From Drosophila persimilis (lineage: Eukaryota; Arthropoda; Insecta; Diptera; Drosophilidae), in assembly GCF_003286085.1 (NCBI RefSeq), contig NW_020825356.1, positions 372,001 through 436,000 on the forward strand: 64,000 nucleotides of DNA, written 5' to 3'. Positions 1 through 13,100 of the stretch are shown piece after piece (the stretch's first letter is position 1; every line of letters begins with the position of its first letter). A program made the translations under genes and the position numbers. The notes under the pieces were generated by a model. That model was not told the DNA's origin, searched no databases, and was given only the letters and a program-made list of their open reading frames with translations.

Positions 1-889
1 CTGTTTGATCTCTTCAAGCTTTGAATCGATAATAAACGTCATTAGCTCATCGCAATTCTAGTACCAACCCTCAGTCGGTTGCTACGGAAATATATGAACC
101 AATTCTGACCGTTTCTTAAGAGGAATTCTGAGGAAACACTTGTACTCGTAGCTGCAGCGGACACATGTTAGCCACTTCCTTCTCTTGGGGAAACTTATAA
201 ACAATTCATCAGAAATAAATTGCCAACTGATTTCAGGCCAATTTTATCCCAAAAGCTGGGTTTTTACTCTGATTTTCTCAGGTACCTATGTACACATAAC
301 TTCCAATAGCTACCGGCTCTGATCTGCCGAATGCGAGTACTCTTCAATGCCCGCCTGCAACTTTTCTCAAGTCACCAGCCATTCCCCCGCTCCACAATTG
401 TTCTGGTTCACTACCCTGACCACCGCACACCTGAAGGTCGAGACGACTGTGGAGCTTCAATTGAGGAAGTTGTCGTGTCGGCAGCAATGAGATACATTAT
501 TAAGTATCGGCATGCGATTTATAATGCACCATCGAGGCCAAGCGGGAAATGGCTCTGAGCACTGGGTAGATGTAGATGTTTAAAAGCTGATGCTGAAACA
601 GTTTCTGATGCTGTTGCTGTGTCTTGAATATTGCATTTGTTGTCAAATTGTCTGCACATAACACTTGCCCCGGGCCCATTTGCAGGCAAATTTGCATAAT
701 AAGCAATAAGGATGCGCTCAATTGCACATTCACACATGCACACTGGGGCACTGGCACCCTGGCACCCTGGCACCCTTCTACCCTGCCACCATGGCACACT
801 TGCACACACATCGGACAAACACATCGATGTGATGAACCCAATTAATATAATCGACTTATTCTCTGAATATAATCCTCTTTAATCGGCAG
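1..889. other. Non-coding sequence upstream of Cngl exon A
   Basis: No gene supported. It contains a short GGCACCCT repeat (about 751-775). The last 30 bases before 890 look like a 3' splice site, so this is probably 5' intron or leader of Cngl. Confidence 0.4.
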
Positions 890-1158
890 ATGGAAACGCA
901 CGATCACGAGCACGGCGCTGGAAAGTTCGTCAAGGATGTGGCACGCCAGATTCACGACTGCAACAGCGACACGGATGTCATAAGTCCAACGGGGACCAGT
1001 AGCTCTGGCGGTGGGGCTGGCGGGGCCAGCGGTGTTGCCGGTGGTGCTGCCGCCGGCGAAAGCTCTGGCGGCTATCACAAGCGACACCATAAGATGGCCC
1101 ATGACGATGACAACCACAGTGCGCCGCATTCCTCGGATAGCAAGAGTCCCAGTCAGAG
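890..1158 (+). CDS. Cngl: Cngl alternative 5' coding exon A
   Basis: Opens with ATG directly after an acceptor-like pyrimidine stretch ending in CAG, so a non-coding or coding exon may precede it. It encodes 89 residues plus two bases (METHDHEHGAGKF onward, with Gly/Ala/Ser and His-rich segments). It ends at a perfect donor (CAGAG, then GTAAGT) in phase 2, exactly the phase needed by the exon at 10143. It is the N-terminal cytoplasmic region of one isoform. Confidence 0.8.
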
Positions 1159-4100
1159 GTAAGTTCAGGCCACATATAGGCACAAACAAAAAAACACACA
1201 TACACACACAAATAAACACCCACACACACACACACACATACTCGTAAACATTGACACGTGCATAACTGTAAAATAAAACTTGAAAGCATAGGCGATGGAA
1301 GGAAAGGGCAGGAAAAGCAACAAAGATGATTTATTCAAATCGCCGGCCGTACAAAGTTGTTACGACAAACACATGAACATAATCTGGCAAACACGAACAT
1401 ACTCATGCTCACAGACATCCATTCACACCCACACACATGTAGACATTGCGTTTACATATACATAGAAACGTGCAGTAAGCGTAATTGATAAATGTGTAGC
1501 ATACTTTGTTGGGCTTCGTTCAACCCGCCTCGCCACGCCTCGCCACTACTTGCCAGCTTGGCAGCTTTTTGTATTTGATCAACCGTAAGCCACATTCACA
1601 GCCGTATCCGTATCCGTATTCGTATTTCGTATTCTTAACCGAAAAAAATCAACAACAACAACAAACTTGATTCAATTAAATCTAATTAGTAATTAGCTAG
1701 CACCAGCCCCCACCCAAGGGCGTACGTACACTCGTACATTTGTACAACATGAATATTTTTGAGATTGGAGCTGGAGTTGACACTGGAATTAAAGGAGCAG
1801 AAAGGGATGGGGGACAGGGACCTGGGACCTGGGACCGGGTGTAACATCAAAAGTTTTCAGCTCGGGTTCTGGTTAACCTAATCAAAAGTCTTGGATCTGC
1901 AAAGTAAGAGCTATACACAGATACAGTGCGTTTCTTAGCTGACAGGAAAACATACTTGGAACATAAAAGGACTAACTGATGAAGTAGGGCGACTATTGAT
2001 GAATAATTTGATAGCGGACAAAGTATTTGGAGCTTAACCTTCTTTCAAAAAGTAGTTCTCTTCATTTGAGAACATCATTAAATACATAAGCTTCTTGGGT
2101 AATCCCTTTCATCGTCATTGATTTATTATTTTGATTTACATTGTTTTAATTAAAAATTACTTCAAGTATCTAATAGCCGAATATCTTTTTGATTACTCAG
2201 ATTATTCGATAAGCGAGTAAATTCAAAAACTGAGCAATATTTGAGGCATTTATCTAGGTGCATAGGTGCCAGTTTTGCCTTACAGCGCTCAAACGCACTG
2301 TATGTGTAATGTTGAGACTGCGGCCTCAACTTTTTATGTTTTTGCAGTTGAATGAAGCTGTCGCAAAGACAGCCACACACACGCACACACACAGACAGAC
2401 AGACAGACAGGAAGAAACGTGGACAGGAACAGGAACAGGGGCAGGATAACTTTTGTTTGTGTTTATTGTGGTGACAAAAGGGAAATTAGCAATGACAATT
2501 AGCCGGGATTGCCCATGTCCGTGTCTCAGCCTGTGTGTGGGTGTGTGTGCTTGTGCATGGTTTCATTAATTAACTGAGACAAGAATGAGAGAGTCAAACA
2601 AGGCCAAGAGGAAGAGTTACTGTCCCAGGAGACACATACACGGAGAGATTCAGTAAGTTAGTAACTCTTTGCGGCTACTGCTGTGGCTACTCATGCCCTA
2701 ATAGACCATCTCAATTGGGGTTAATCTCCTTAAACACGGCCACTCAGCTCCACTCCAACCACGGCATACAGATACTCGTACTCGTAAACCGAAACCCCAC
2801 TGCCACCAACACCACCACCAGCAACGAACAGCAAAAGTTAATCAGTGTAAGAACTTCTTGCATCGCATCACCTGGATCGCACACGGATTTAGATCGGCCA
2901 GCTCGTCCCAGATGGCTTGTGGCTGCGCACACAGTAGTTTAGGATACACAGAGAAGGATAGACTTATAGTGACGCCGGGACAGGGACAGCGGCAGCAGCA
3001 TCCACGCCAGCGCCGCCAGGTGCGTCTTCTTCAGAACAGTCCGTCCTCCGACCAGAGCAACGGCACATTGGTGGCACAGCGCCTGATCAACTCCGGCAGC
3101 AGCACCAAAATGAAGACGCTCTCCTCCTTCATCAGCGAGCATCCCGAGGAGCTGGCCCAGCAGTGTCGCGTCCAGGCCAACCCCAACGCCACTGGCAATG
3201 GGAATGGCCAGCAGACGACGAAGTGGAAGAGCCTCAGGGCCGTGATGGCTTACTACTGCTCACTACGACGCATTAAAAGGAATGTTGCTCACTAACATAC
3301 TATCCATATACTCGTGCATATATGCGTATATACCTACAATATCTGTTTAACTGGAGATTCAAGTTTTTCTAGCGTTATCTAACCTATGTTTTTGTGTGTG
3401 TGTAAACTCTCTTGCATTGTGTGCGTGCGTGCGTGCGTGCGTGCGTACGCACGTGTGTGTGAGATAATCCCCCTTCTTGCTCACCCTCCACAGAAAATAA
3501 TCGTAAAGTCCTTGATATGACCCTCGATACTAACTAACCGACTAACTCTCATTGATCGCTCTCTCTCTCTCACACATACACACACACTCTTTGTCTCTCT
3601 CTCTCTCTGTCTCTGTTACTAATTACTAACCCGATCTTATCGTAGTGTATGAACCTATGTGTAACTATCTATATATCTTATATATCATTGATGTGTAAGC
3701 GAATGCCAGACCTCTCTCAAAACTCAACTCAACTCTAATCCAAATCGCTCGTTCGCCTGCTCGCTCATTCGCTAACTCTTTCCCTCAGTCCATCATTAGA
3801 TCTGTTCATTTTTCTCTGTGTCTCTATTTCTCCCACTCAATATTCTAGGGCTATAGGGCGGTACGGTTAAGTCTTGTCAAAGAAACAACAATAAACATTC
3901 AATTTCAAGGAAGTCCCTTCGGATGATGCTGCCTTTACGCGGTTTTTAAGGGGTTTTCATAGGTGTGGCAAAGCATTGGACAGATATTTGTTTAACCATA
4001 TGAATAATACCTTATTTAATGAGGGAGGTACATACATACATAGCTCTGTAGTTGTAGTTCAGGGTGAGCTTAAACTCTAACTTAAGCTCTAAAGAACTCT

Positions 4101-7100
4101 AAACTCTATAACTTTCTCCACACACTCTCCCGGTGGGAAGAAAACTTAATCTATTAATGGTTTCATCAGTGTTGAAAAGCACTTTTCAGAAATTTACATA
4201 AGTTAATCAACACAGTGCATATTACAAGAGAGAAGGCACTGTATTATTTAAAATTTGCAGGTACTGAGAATATAAATTACCTAAATTTTCAACTCCAAAA
4301 CTTGAAAACTTTCTTCACACACTCTCTCGCTTAATCAGTGTTGAAAAGCGTTTCGTTTGTCAGAAATTTACATAAGTTCTTCAAGCATGCACATGTCCTG
4401 TACCATGTATGTGTACAAGCGGTAGCACTGTATTATTTAGAGAGAAGAGAAACGATTTTGGCTCAGGATTAAAGGAATTTCAGCACGCAACTTTAAAACT
4501 TTCTCGTTGCTCTATAGGGATTTACTTGTTTGATAAGTGTTGAAAAGCGCGTGACACAAATTTGCATATATTAAGCATATGCATAATATATGTATGCATG
4601 TATTTCTCATGTGGCGGAGGTAGCACTGTATTATTTGGAGGGGAGCAAAGGTGTCAGGGCCGGGAACACTCCACTCGTACACTTAACCACTTTCTGTTCT
4701 AGTTTCGGTTCATTTTTGGCAAGGGGAAACTTAAAAGTTTACCCCACCTAAACAAGTTGATGCCAAGCTGAGGCAAGCACACACAGATACAGAACTTACA
4801 CACAGATACACACGTGCACTGACATGGCATGACAGTGTAAAGGGGCAGAAGAAGCAGAAGAACTTTTGCTTGAAAAATCTCTGCAAACAGCAAAAGTTAA
4901 AGTGGCTTTTGTTTGTGTGAGAAGAGAGAGTGTGTGTATGTGCGAATCGATATGTTTAAGCTGCCGCTGGCTGCTACTGGCTGCTGCCTGCTGGCTGCAA
5001 TGTAGGCGAACTTTTGACACAAATACACCAACACACAGATACACACACACATAGTACAGAGAGAGGAGCATTCAACATGCGCCTATGCATACGCCACAAT
5101 GCTTGCTGTATGCCGCTTGCCGTTTGCAGCTTGCCGCCTGCCGCCTGCCGCCTGGCATTGTGCATACCGAATGGGAAATTGCCTTCTGACTGACAACTTA
5201 CAAAGAATTTGAATTTGGAAAATTGCAAATTTATGTAGAAGCCAAGGGAACACACTGACTCAGACACAAATACACTCCGTACCAGAGAAGGGGGAACCCT
5301 TGGAAGACCAAAATCTATGCAGTCTTCTTTGAATCCGCCACTGAGTCCTGCCTCAACAAAAGAAAAAGGGCAGTGCCTGCATATGCATGACATCTCACTG
5401 CCCCAGTCTCGGCGGATCCATTGCCCCATTGCCCCTTATTGTCCCATTTCCACATTCACCTTTTTCCCCTCTCTCAATGTGGCTCTCTCTCTCTCTCTCT
5501 TAAGAGAGAACTTGTGGTTAGGTAATTCCTTTACAAGTTACTTTGATTCGCAATCAAATGCATTGTTCGATCTGTCGTCCGTCGGCAATTGTGTTTTGAT
5601 TTCAAGCTACTTGAGATGCTGCTCACTTCTGCCGTGTGGCACAGGTACGAGTACATATACTCGAATAGAGATGTGTTGAGTTCTTAATGGGGAATAAATC
5701 AATCTAACAGTTCAAGCATTGCATCTAACTATTTATACACTCGGGTCACTAGGCTACACATGCATGTATGCGTCGATGTCGATGTGCAGTTGAAAGTTCA
5801 GGAATTAAAACTGTCCGAATTGGGAGCGGAGTTCAGTCAACTGTCCGTTTAGCTGCCAGTTAACGTATAATTGGACATTGATAAATTGAAAGATATTTTA
5901 AGTGAGCCCAACTCCAACGCCAACAAAATGTAACGATCATTTTCACTTCGCCTGAAAGGTGAAGCACTGCAGGCTAAAAGCCTTAATAAGTTAATTGTGC
6001 CTAAGCCATGTTGTATGTGGGAGCTAAATAATTACAGGAAAACTACACCGATTCCATGACTTTAGAGCAGCAAATACCCGTAGAAATAGCAATATTGGAG
6101 TATAGGAAAATGAGGCAACAAAACAAAGGGCTTTTTCTGTAGGCTCCAGCCGAAAGCGAGTTTAAGTGAAATTAGATAGTGAATCAGATCCCAAATCACA
6201 GCCAGAACAAGGCAGAGGAATGTGGTGGCATATGTTTTGTGGCATCCATGACCACAGTCAAATGGTGTCCCCAGTCAATGCCAACTCCGGGCAGGGCAGG
6301 AAGCGTTCAGAGATTTCCCTCATGATGGCTAGATGAGTCGGCGGAATTTTTCAATTGTTGTTTCATTTGATGCCAGTCAAGTGGTGAACCGAACGCGATT
6401 GTTGGAAACATTCTGGCTGGTCATGGTTGCAGCCTGATAGCCGCACGACCGCGCAGCCAAGCTGGCCCCCAGGCGTTAATTGAAATCCGGCTTAGAAACT
6501 GAGGCCCGAACCCGGCCCGTTCAGGGTCCCACGAAACGTCCAAAACTCGGACATCATGCAGCCATTAAACAATAACAATTTTACTGAACCGCACACATGA
6601 ACACACACACGAAATAGGACTAATGCGGGAGAGTCCTTTAACATTTTGTGGATGATTTGTGGTGCAATAAAGCAGGCCATTTAATAGGGCGAATGGAGAC
6701 AGAGACTGAGACTAAGAATGAGACTGAGACTAAGACCAAGACCGAGCCTCGAGAACCTCTTTAACCTTTTCGAACCAAAAATCGAAAACGAAACGAAACG
6801 AATAGGAGAAATTGGGAAAAGCTCATTCCCAATTTATATTAAATCGAAAGTCCACAAATGGTTCAGCTGACCCCAAAACAACAATGGGGTCACCCACACG
6901 CACACTCCTCCGCTCACATGGGGTATAATCTTATCGTGCAGCAAGCCTTTTTCCGCTTGGCTGGTGGGTAAAGGAAGGGAAAGGTTGGAATGAGATGGTA
7001 TGGGATGGGATGGGATAGAAGGAAGTGTTCTCGGATGGTTTCCGGAATGGGTCCTGCGATGCCCTGCATTGGGGGCCCGCATATCAGCCAAGGGCCAAGT

Positions 7101-7165
7101 CAAACAAGTCCGCCAAATGGATTGTCTATCTTGCGGGCTTGGGTGTATGTTTGTCTCCCTTTCTG

Positions 7166-7196
<31 letters not shown>

Positions 7197-10100
7197 TTCA
7201 CTCTCTCTATCTATATATATATATATCTATCTATCTGTCTGTCTCTCTGTGCCAATCTATTTCTATTGAATTCTCTCTCACTTTGCCTCAAAACATTACA
7301 AACAAAATAAAACAAAACAAAAAAAAATGAAAATGATACGATAAAAAAAAAAACAAACAACAAATATATGTTAAACAAAAACCAAAAATACGAAGAAACA
7401 AACCAAAAATGAAAAACTTTGGAAACTCGTTTAGGAAATCGCGTATCGGAGATGGAGCTTCAGATCCAGATTCCGATTGGTAAGTTTATTTTCTTGTGTT
7501 CCTTATGATTTTTGTCGGTTTTGTCTCTGCACACATACAAACACAAACGCAGAAACTAATGCAAGACACACACATATAGACAAACGAAGCCATATACACA
7601 CTCACACATAGACATACACATATAGAATAGACACAGCTAAGCTTTGCTCATTCTTTTCATTTGGTTATACTTTATGGATTATGATAATGATGCTGCTGAT
7701 GATGATGATTATGATGATGATGATGATCGGCATGTGCGCGCTTTGCATTTTGAATAGGCAACAAAAGAAAACCAAGATATATATACATATATATATATAT
7801 ACAAGAATATACATATATTGAGAGTTGGGTTTTTGGTGGGGCGCCATTTGGTAACGACGAGCCAACCCCTTTCTCCAGAACCGAAAACTCCTCTCAACCA
7901 GCACCAGAACCAGAACCAGACCAAGAACCAGAACCACACCTTGTATAAAGCCTCAGACAACAGAAAACACCCAAACACACAGAAAGAACCACACCAAACA
8001 CCACACACAAATACTGATACTTGGCAACCACACCTATAGCTATCATAGTTTTCCTTTGATTTATCTTTCGTTTAGCCAACTGCATTGCTACCAATCGCTT
8101 TCTTTTCTCGTACCTCATCGTACCACATGACGTATGCGTAATCACTTAGCCAACGCTGTAAATAGTACAACAAAAGCGTAGAAAACCAGCCAACGATTAA
8201 CCAAAACCAAATGCAAATGCAAAAACCAAAAAAAAAACCATAAATAATACAATGCAAACCTTAAACATAAAACGATATACATTTATTCCGTAGCTTGGCA
8301 TTTGCTATGCTGAATGAGAATATTAAACTGTGCATAAATTAAGCGAACACAAACAATTAACCAATCAGCAAGAAATCAAATTTGAATGTACATAGGCCAT
8401 GTATATACTCGTATATCGTATATAGAAAAATAAATTGTGTACATCATGCAATAGCAGAACAGACGATTGAATGGCGACCTTGAGCGGCTTGAGCAAAAGT
8501 TTAAAGTGGTAAAACCTCACCCAAACCCCGTCAATCCCTACCCGAAAGCTCCGATTCCCCCCAAGTATCCCAAGTAGTTGTACGCTAGTCCTAGATCGAG
8601 TCTGTAGATAGTGAACAGTAATGCCCTTGCAGGGAATAGTTTTTCGATCAAACGGCAGGCTCTGCAATCAGTATGTTGTCTGACTGTCTGCTATAATGGA
8701 ACTATTTGTGGACAAGTGAAAGCCACTGACATTTGTTTATCTTAAGGTCAAAATAATCATGCGAGAATAGCTAGTACTTTCAGATTCCATAGTTGCTCTC
8801 AAAGTTGTAGTAATTCTTGTACACGTCCTCAATGTTGTTAACTTAATAGCTTGAAAACAATGTGGAATAACTTGGCTTACGTTTACAAACATTCCAGTTG
8901 ATACCCTCTGGCACCTGCTAAAGAGCATGGTTGAAAGATTTTTCCGACCTTGCAAGGGTATACGAAGCCTCGGCATGCCGTAGCTAGCCTAACTTCCTTT
9001 CTTGTCAGCTTTTTAGTTTTTTAATTGAGAAATAAAGTTTTCAGTTTCATTGGATTTCCGCTGAAGGGTAAAAGTGCTGCGAACACGAAGCCTGCCTAAC
9101 AATTCACCTGGCCGACAGCTTTGCAGCACACATTTTCCCACAGCTATTCGTACTCGTACAATAAGTGCTATTTATATCGAGAGCGAAAAGTTGTTGGCCG
9201 CTTGCCTCGAATTTCCCTTTCCCCCAGCTCTTCTCAACTTCCGCCCAGCCCCCACTATACCCCATTTCTCTCTCAGTCTTTCGCTCTCTGTCTGTCTCTG
9301 CCTCGCGCTGCCGCTGCTGCTTCTCAGAAATATTTTCCAATTGCAATTTTCTTGTTAATTTCTTCCTGTGGATTGCATAACGTCTCTGATTGCTATTTCC
9401 TCTGGTTTGATTTGATTTCCGTGGAATGCCTTTGCTATCTGCACTCACAGACATTCAATCTATAATGTTTAATCTTTTATCTTTTATCTATCAAATCTGC
9501 GATTCTCTAACTTTTGCATGCCTGCTTGCTCTATTGCACCATCCATCTGTATCCTTCATCCTACTTGATCCACTGTTTTCCCTCTCCTTGCTTGTTGCGT
9601 GTTTTGTTCGTTGTGTTTCCGTTTCATCTTACTGTTAGCATTACCGTTACAGCTATCGTTACCGTTACCATAGCCGTTGCCGTTGCCGTTGCCGTACGTT
9701 AATGTTGCGTGCCTTTACGTTACGGCATTTTGGGTTCTCCCACCTCCTAACCGTTTGAATGTTTGCCTTGCCACTAAGTATCCGTAGCCGTAGCCGTAAC
9801 CGAACCTGTATCATATCCGTATCTGTAACCGTACTCCGTCATCAGCAATAGCATAGCGTAAGTGTTTGATGTCTCGTGTTACGTACCCGTAAGTGAATGC
9901 GTATGAATACGTATGTGTGCGTTCCCCGCACTTCCAGCACCTTAGCGTAACGTGAGCGCACGCTTAGTTGGAATGCCCCTTCAGTTGCGCCCTTCGCCTC
10001 CTAGAGGTACTCGTACTCGTAGCTCATTTCCGTTTCTTAGCTACTGTAGTTCGATGTGTGAGACAATCCCTATCGCGAATCCCTAGGGGGGATATCGTTT

Positions 10101-13100
10101 TATGATCCTAATTGTATGCTCTCTCACTCCTACGCCAAACAGGACACGATCGAACCAGCGCTGGATGAAGCTACGCACCACCGTGCAGATCTCGTCGGCG
10201 ATACAGAAAAAACCACCGCTCAAGCGCGAAGACTCCTTCCTGAAGCGTTTCTCGACTAGACAGATACCCGAAACACAGGTGAGAATCGCTCGCGGGTCGC
10301 ACACACACACACACACAATGCCATTAATTGGAGGATAAATACTAAACATGGGGCTTTGCAGGAAACTGTTGAAGATACGGGTTCAGAAAGTGCCTCTGGT
10401 GACGTCGACAAAAGTGTTAAACGTAGACGACGCTATCTGCAGAAACGACGATCCGTTGTTAATCCAGATGAAAATTTTTACTTCTATTGGCTAATGATGG
10501 TAACTGTATGTGTTCTATATAATCTATGGACCCTAATTGTGAGGCAGAGCTTTCCTGAACTGCAGGTGAGTCTTATCTGTCACATCAGACAGTTACCTTT
10601 ACCTTTACCTTTACAATCCCCATTCTCCATTCAGTACTCTTCCTTTTTGCCACTCCCCCAGCCCTCAGATCCATCAGTCAACCTTCTAAAGGTGGTCCAG
10701 ACAGACCTTTGTTCGCCTTTGTGAAAGCCAACACCCTTTTGTCATTACGCTTAAAGAGTTCTGTGTAATGCGAGTTGCCTCGCTGTCCCGGTCGCTGCCC
10801 CCTCTAGAGTGGGGGTACATTTCCACAGCCAGTGGACTTGGTCGCAGTCCATGGAAGATGTCGGACGAAGGGTATTCCGTAGTTACTTCACCAACCGTGT
10901 GAGTGGCGCTGGGGGTGGTGAAAAGTTATCCGTTTTTTATCTGTTTGTTCCCGCTCTTTGGCTTGTAATGACTCAATTATAAGACACGCAGCCAGGCCTG
11001 GGCAAATGTTTGTTTATGGCCCAGTTAGCTGGTGTTTGTCATCAGATTAGAGGTGGCTACGACTATGACTATGGCAAACAAAAGTCGGGTCTTAAGCTGA
11101 CCTTTATCCTGGCCACAAAGGCCCGCAGTTGTGGCTACCGTTGCCTGGACAGGCCTTTCCCCTGGCAATTGTCAACTACAGCCCAGATGGGGCCTTGAAT
11201 AATTGCCCTTGACCACGTTAAACCGAAAGGGATGATTTTTTGTTTCTCTATTTTTAATTCACTAATTATCTGCTTTCTATTTTCGGACGGACAGCAAGCT
11301 GTGCCTACCTTTTGGCTTATCTGCGATTCGATGACAGATGTTGTATTTATCTTAGATATAATAGTTCAATTACGCACAGGCTATCTGGAGCAGGGCCTAA
11401 TGGTGAGCGGACCTTTACTCCGGACCCTTAATAAGAATAACCCCTCTAACCGCACCCTTCCTTTTCCAGGTATATGATGACAGGAAGCTGGCCTGCCACT
11501 ACGTTCACTCGCGTGACTTCATCTTCGACATGATAGCGCTGATACCATTGGATCTGCTGCAGCTCAAGATGGGCACCCATCCGCTTTTGCGTTTTACGCG
11601 CTTTTTTAAAGTGAGTTCCGCACCCGCACAGAGCTGGGGCGAAAACATTAGGGCACATGTTAATCTCATTTTTCTGCTTTCCATTTCTTTTTGAAGGTTT
11701 ATCGATCTGTGAGATTTTATTACATCGTAGAGAGTAGAACAGTTTGGCCAAATTTATGGCGCGTTGTTAACCTAATTCATATCCTGTTAATATTGGCACA
11801 TTGGTTCGGTTGCTTCTATTTTTTACTCTCAGAGGCGGAGGGTTTCCAGGTGAGTGCAAGACCATTGGCATTGCCATTCGCACTCCTCACAGTGATTAAC
11901 CGTCCGGTTCTGCGTCATATGTTCCAGGGTGATTGGGTCTATCCTTACAGGCCGGGTGACTATGCCACCCTCACGCGGAAGTATCTGGGCAGCCTCTACT
12001 GGTCCACCCTGACGCTGACCACCATCGGGGACCTGCCGACGCCCGAGACGAATGCAGAGTGAGTACGGCAGCGATCACATGGTATACCATAGTATACCAT
12101 GCCAGTCGAAAGACACAAATTCTGATCGGGGGTTGGGTTATGTTCTTGCGGGTTCTGCTCTCATTTCGAATTTGTCTTTAAATGCACCGAATGTACAAAT
12201 CAGACCGAACTTTTCGGTGGACGGCCCAAGATCAATACCTAGACGTGGCATTAAATCACGCCTGCTTCAGTTTGGCTCTAGCTATGGGTATGATCATCAA
12301 CTAAAATTCATCTAAATCACATCTATACTCTAAGCAAAGTCAATCAAATCGTATCAAATATCATGCAATTTGTTTTGGGGGCTGTCCACCGATTCGTCTT
12401 CCTTGGTGTTCTAGTTCTAATTCTGACTGATCTGTTGCATTCTCTTCAAATATTGACATCGAAGTTTTCGAAAGCGTGCGACAGCCTAGAACAATTTCAT
12501 TGATATTTATTTGCATCGCCAAAATGTAGAAAAATACTTTGCAAACATAAATACAACAATTTTCAACTGCATTCAGCTTTCGAAAACTTTGATTGATCTT
12601 GCCAATAAAGTGTGTATATGAATATTATATGAATGAGAGACGGAGAAATTATGAAGGTTCAGATGGACTTCTTTTTTTGGTGAAATAAATATCAGCATTC
12701 CTTTTTCAATTTCTCTCTCTCTTACACGCATATGATACTCTCCTAAATACATTCCGTTATGCTAACTGATTGAAATCTGATCGGCTGATCTTCTCATTCG
12801 CAGATATATTTTTACGATCGTCAGTTATTTGATTGGTGTTTTTATCTTCGCGACAATTGTTGGCCAAGTGGGCAATGTGATAACGAATCGGAATGCGAAT
12901 CGTCTGGAGTTCGAACGTCTGCTGGATGGGGCCAAGACCTACATGAGGCATCACAAGGTAGCTTCATTACTCCGTTCACACTTCCCTTCGAGCCTTCCTC
13001 CTACTGGTATCAATCCGTGTGCTTTCAGGTACCAGGTGGGATGAAGCGTCGCGTGCTGCGATGGTACGACTACAGCTGGTCGCGGGGGCGGATACAGGGT

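Larger units (their letters stand above)
1159..7408 (+). other. Cngl 5' intron sequence between alternative exons
   Basis: Apart from the possible exon at 2912-3295 I see no gene. It holds CA repeats (1186-1238, 2375-2400), a GGGACCT repeat (1818-1840), a CGTG repeat (3418-3460), CT repeats, three degenerate tandem repeats at 4090-4650, CTGCCGC repeats (5110-5155), and a CT/TA microsatellite with A-rich sequence just before exon B. Confidence 0.5.

Noticed and set aside
842..1289. Minus-strand ORFs overlapping Cngl exon A
   Set aside because: Driven by a CA/GT repeat (Val-Cys-Val runs) and by the antisense of the real exon.
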